Of a stretch of 64,000 bases of DNA, positions 61,565 through 64,000 are shown piece by piece. Source of the DNA: Variovorax paradoxus (lineage in GTDB: Bacteria > Pseudomonadota > Gammaproteobacteria > Burkholderiales > Burkholderiaceae_C); the NCBI RefSeq assembly GCF_029919115.1, contig NZ_CP123990.1, forward strand, positions 4,118,501 through 4,182,500. The letters are read 5' to 3'. Within the stretch, counting starts at the first letter, position 1, and each line of letters starts with the position of its first letter. The position numbers and the translations under genes were made by a program. The notes under the pieces are model-generated. The model was given only the letters and a program-made list of their open reading frames with translations. It was not told where the DNA came from and searched no databases.

Positions 61565-62545
61565 TCAATCCACCCGGATGTTGCGGGCCTTCACCACCTT
61601 GCTGTAGATTTCCGCGTCGCGCCGCACCATGGCGCTCATCTCGCCGCGCGTGACACCCAGCGGTTCGCTGTTGAGCTCCTTGATGCGCTTGGCAAGGTCC
61701 GGGTCCTTGCTGGCTTCGACGAACACGGCGTTGAAACGGTTGAGCACTGCGGCTGGCGTGGCGGCCGGCGCCCAGATGCCGTGCCAGGACATCATCGAAA
61801 AGCCTGGCATCACCTCTGACAGCGTGGGCACGTCAGGCAATGCCGGATGGCGAGTGGGCCCCGAGTACGCCAGGGCCTGCACACGGCCGCTGCTGATGAG
61901 CGGATACCCCGTGGCAATGGGCTCCATGAGCGTGTCGACCTGCCCGCCCACCAAGTCGGCGATGGGGCTGGCCCGGTAAGGCACGTGCAGCATGTTGATG
62001 CCCACCTCGTCCTTCAGCGACTCGACGATCAGCTGCGACGGGCTGCCCGCGCCATATGAGGCATGCGAGTAGGTGCCCGGCTTCTCCTTGGCGGCGGCCA
62101 CCAGTTCCTTGATGGTCTTGGCCGGAAACTTGGAGTTGGCGATGAGCACAAGGCCCTGGCGCATCGTCGTTGCAACCGGCACCAGGTCCTTGTCGGGATC
62201 GAACGGGAGCTTGCTGTAGATGTACGGGTTGATGGTGAACGCCGTCGAGAGGTTGTAGAGAAAGGTGTAGCCGTCAGGCGGCGCCTTGGCGACCGTGTCG
62301 GACGCAAGGTTGCCGGCCGTGCCGGGCTTGTTGTCGATGAGCACGGGCACGCCGAGCTTGCGGCTTGCGTACTCGCCGTACAGGCGCGCAAAGATGTCGG
62401 GCGGCGTGCCGGGTGCAAAGCCCACCACGATCCTGATCGGCTTGCTCGGCCATTCGGGTGCCTGGGCACCTGCAAGGCCAGAGGCCACGCTGCCCGCAAT
62501 GCCCAGCACCAGGCCGAGCATCTTGTTGAAGGTTGTCGAACGCAT
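61565..62545 (-). CDS. tripartite tricarboxylate transporter (Bug) substrate-binding protein
   Basis: This 326-residue periplasmic protein starts at ATG 62545 and has a signal peptide ending near GLAGAQ (residue 28). PIRIVVGFAPGTPPDIFARLYGEY, VLIDNKPGTAGN, and HVPYRASPIADLVGGQVDTLME are Bug (TctC) hallmarks. Bug proteins bind carboxylates with high affinity. No membrane TctAB genes are adjacent, as is common for Bug proteins in this bacterial family. The ligand is unknown. Confidence 0.93.
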   Translation of the reverse strand: MRSTTFNKMLGLVLGIAGSVASGLAGAQAPEWPSKPIRIVVGFAPGTPPDIFARLYGEYASRKLGVPVLIDNKPGTAGNLASDTVAKAPPDGYTFLYNLSTAFTINPYIYSKLPFDPDKDLVPVATTMRQGLVLIANSKFPAKTIKELVAAAKEKPGTYSHASYGAGSPSQLIVESLKDEVGINMLHVPYRASPIADLVGGQVDTLMEPIATGYPLISSGRVQALAYSGPTRHPALPDVPTLSEVMPGFSMMSWHGIWAPAATPAAVLNRFNAVFVEASKDPDLAKRIKELNSEPLGVTRGEMSAMVRRDAEIYSKVVKARNIRVD

Positions 62546-62607
62546 TTCTTTGTCTCCTTGGGCCGCTGCGTGCCCGTGTTTTGGTAATTTCGCTTCTTGT
62601 CTTTTCT

Positions 62608-63573
62608 TCAATCGACCTGTGCGCCCGAACGGCGCACGGCCTCGCCCCACTTCGCGATCTCGGCCGTGCCGAAGGCCGCCATCTCCGCCGCGTTCATGGC
62701 CATGGGCTCGATGCCCTGCACTGCCAGCTTGTCGCGCACCGCAGGTTGGGCGAGCACGGCCTGCGTTGCTTCGCGCAGCCGGTCGCGCTGCGCGGCAGGC
62801 ATGTCGGCGGGTGCATACAACATGAACCACGCGACCAGGTCGAAGTCGGGTATGCCCTGCTCGGCGAGCGTGGGCACATCGGGTGCGGCCGTGCTCCGCC
62901 GGGCGCTCGATGCGCCGAGGGCGCGCAGCTTGCCGGCGCGCACCTGCGGCAGCACGGCGGCCGGGTGATAGAACATGAACTGCACGTTGCCCGCCATCAC
63001 CTCGGTGAGCGCCTGCGCGCCATCGCGGTAAGGCACGTGCACGAAGTCCTTGCCCAGCCGCAGGTTCAGCAGTTCGCCCGCAAGGTGGCCCGAGGTGCCG
63101 TTGCCGGCCGACGCAAAGCTCACCGACTTGCCGCTGGCCTGCCGCATGTCCGCCACCGTCTTCCACGGTGCCGCGGCGGGCACCACCAGCAGCGTGGGCG
63201 TCGCGCCCACAAAGCCCAGCGGCACGAAGTCGCGCTGCGGCTGGTAGGAGAGCCGCTTGTAGAGCGAGGCGTTGATGGCATGCGTGCCCACGGTGCCCAG
63301 CAGCACGGTGTGCGCTTCCGCACCCGAACGGGCCACCAGCTCGCTGCCGATGGCGCCGCCCGCACCGGGCCGGTTGTCGACGATCACTGGCTGCGACAGC
63401 TGGCGCCCCAAGGCTTCGGCCAACACGCGCCCGACGATGTCGGTCGAGGTGCCGGCGGCAAAGGGCACGACCAGCTTGATGGGCCTGCTGTCGCCGGCCT
63501 GCGCCCAAGCGCCGGCCTGCGAAAGCAGCGTGGCGGCAAGTGTTGCCGCTGCCAGGACTGCGCGGCGCTTCAT
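62608..63573 (-). CDS. second Bug-type substrate-binding protein
   Basis: This 321-residue Bug protein has a signal peptide ending near GAWAQA (residue 25), then PIKLVVPFAAGTSTDIVGRVLAEALG and VIVDNRPGAGGAIGSELVA. HVPYRDGAQALTEVMAGNVQFMF follows near residue 175. Its start overlaps the stop of the citrate-synthase-family gene by four bases (ATGA), so a role in uptake of a substrate related to that enzyme is likely. It differs clearly in sequence from the next Bug protein downstream. Confidence 0.93.
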   Translation of the reverse strand: MKRRAVLAAATLAATLLSQAGAWAQAGDSRPIKLVVPFAAGTSTDIVGRVLAEALGRQLSQPVIVDNRPGAGGAIGSELVARSGAEAHTVLLGTVGTHAINASLYKRLSYQPQRDFVPLGFVGATPTLLVVPAAAPWKTVADMRQASGKSVSFASAGNGTSGHLAGELLNLRLGKDFVHVPYRDGAQALTEVMAGNVQFMFYHPAAVLPQVRAGKLRALGASSARRSTAAPDVPTLAEQGIPDFDLVAWFMLYAPADMPAAQRDRLREATQAVLAQPAVRDKLAVQGIEPMAMNAAEMAAFGTAEIAKWGEAVRRSGAQVD

Positions 63574-64000
63574 GCCGGTTTTCCGAAGCCCGCGGGCACG
63601 GTGCCGTTGTACTGGAGCTCGCGCGTGGCCTGATAGGACAGCGCAAAGCCGCTCGGCGTTTCAGCTTCTTCCGCCAGGTGCGCAATGAGCCCCGCCGTGC
63701 GCGCAAGAATCGGCACGCCCCGCAGCGACGCCACCGGAAAACCCACACCCAGCAGCACCGCCGGAATGGCTGCGGACACGTTCATGCGCAGGTCCTTGCC
63801 GACGATGCCCGGAATCACTTCTTCGAGCGCTTGCGCAATGCGCACGTAGCGCAGGTCTGCACCTGCCTGCGTAGCCACTTCGATCAGCCGGTCGACGCGC
63901 GGATCGCGCTCCTTGTGCAGCGGATGGCCGTAGCCCGGAATGGCCGCGCGCGCCGCCTTCAGCTCGGCAATGGCTGCCGTGGCGGCGTCTGGCAGCGTGG
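63570..64000 (-). CDS. citrate-synthase-family protein (citryl-CoA lyase-like), 5' end missing
   Basis: The C-terminal ~142 residues read from the right edge to the stop at 63570. GYGHPLHKERDPRVDRL and SLRGVPILARTAGLIAHLAEE are the conserved C-terminal active-site and helix segments of citrate synthase relatives. The ending lacks the long tail of housekeeping citrate synthase. In Bug-linked operons such proteins often act as citryl-CoA or malyl-CoA-type lyases. Since the N-terminus is outside the window, the reaction is uncertain. Confidence 0.83.
   Translation of the reverse strand, partial: TLPDAATAAIAELKAARAAIPGYGHPLHKERDPRVDRLIEVATQAGADLRYVRIAQALEEVIPGIVGKDLRMNVSAAIPAVLLGVGFPVASLRGVPILARTAGLIAHLAEEAETPSGFALSYQATRELQYNGTVPAGFGKPA

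Overview
The window is high-GC chromosomal DNA, very probably from a betaproteobacterium of the Comamonadaceae. Variovorax is my best guess. It rests on the sugar-acid and aromatic catabolic gene content, paired tripartite-tricarboxylate (Bug) binding proteins, short GC-rich palindromic repeats between genes, and protein similarities recalled from memory; no search was run. About 52 protein genes cover nearly everything. No rRNA, tRNA, CRISPR array, insertion sequence or phage gene was seen.

Region 1 (1-15 kb) is a non-phosphorylative pentose/galactose module. A nine-gene minus-strand operon runs from an oxoglutarate-semialdehyde-type dehydrogenase, through a YtfQ-type binding protein, a complete ChvE-GguA-GguB importer and YtfR-YtfT-YjfF, to a sugar-acid dehydratase cut by the left edge. 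A divergent LysR regulator, a sugar 1-dehydrogenase, an SMP-30 lactonase and an aldose 1-epimerase supply the rest of the oxidative route. The keto-deoxy-sugar-acid dehydratase expected between dehydratase and semialdehyde dehydrogenase is not in the window. The same TTGATATCAA-type element lies in both divergent promoters. The epimerase closes a small operon with an XRE-cupin regulator, an acetyltransferase and an unassigned 555-residue protein.

Region 2 (18-24 kb) holds a large lipoprotein hydrolase, a putative sodium/proton antiporter, a lytic transglycosylase and RecQ. Region 3 (24.4-36 kb) is accessory. One uninterrupted ORF fuses a glycosidase-like TIM barrel, a GT-B glycosyltransferase and a UDP-galactopyranose-mutase-like flavoprotein, followed by an ABC exporter. 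Facing it are a zinc alcohol dehydrogenase, a thioredoxin-reductase-like protein, manganese catalase and small stress-type proteins. The fusion plus exporter is the best candidate here for an undescribed system.

Region 4 (37.2-42.2 kb) is a copper-handling cluster: a Csp-type copper-storage protein, a CusF-like chaperone, a cupredoxin, a multicopper oxidase, a TolC-like outer-membrane protein and two small unknown secreted proteins. Region 5 (43.2-51.4 kb) encodes gamma-resorcylate/resorcinol degradation: MFS uptake, gamma-resorcylate decarboxylase, two-component hydroxylase, hydroxyquinol 1,2-dioxygenase and maleylacetate reductase, with LysR and MarR regulators.

Region 6 (51.4-61.5 kb) reads as 4-guanidinobutyrate/GABA use: a Pot-type importer, an arginase-family ureohydrolase, GABA aminotransferase, succinate-semialdehyde dehydrogenase and a divergent MocR regulator. 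A mosaic of direct and inverted repeats sits at 53.0-53.36 kb. Region 7 (61.5-64 kb) has two Bug binding proteins and the C-terminal half of a citrate-synthase-family protein cut by the right edge.
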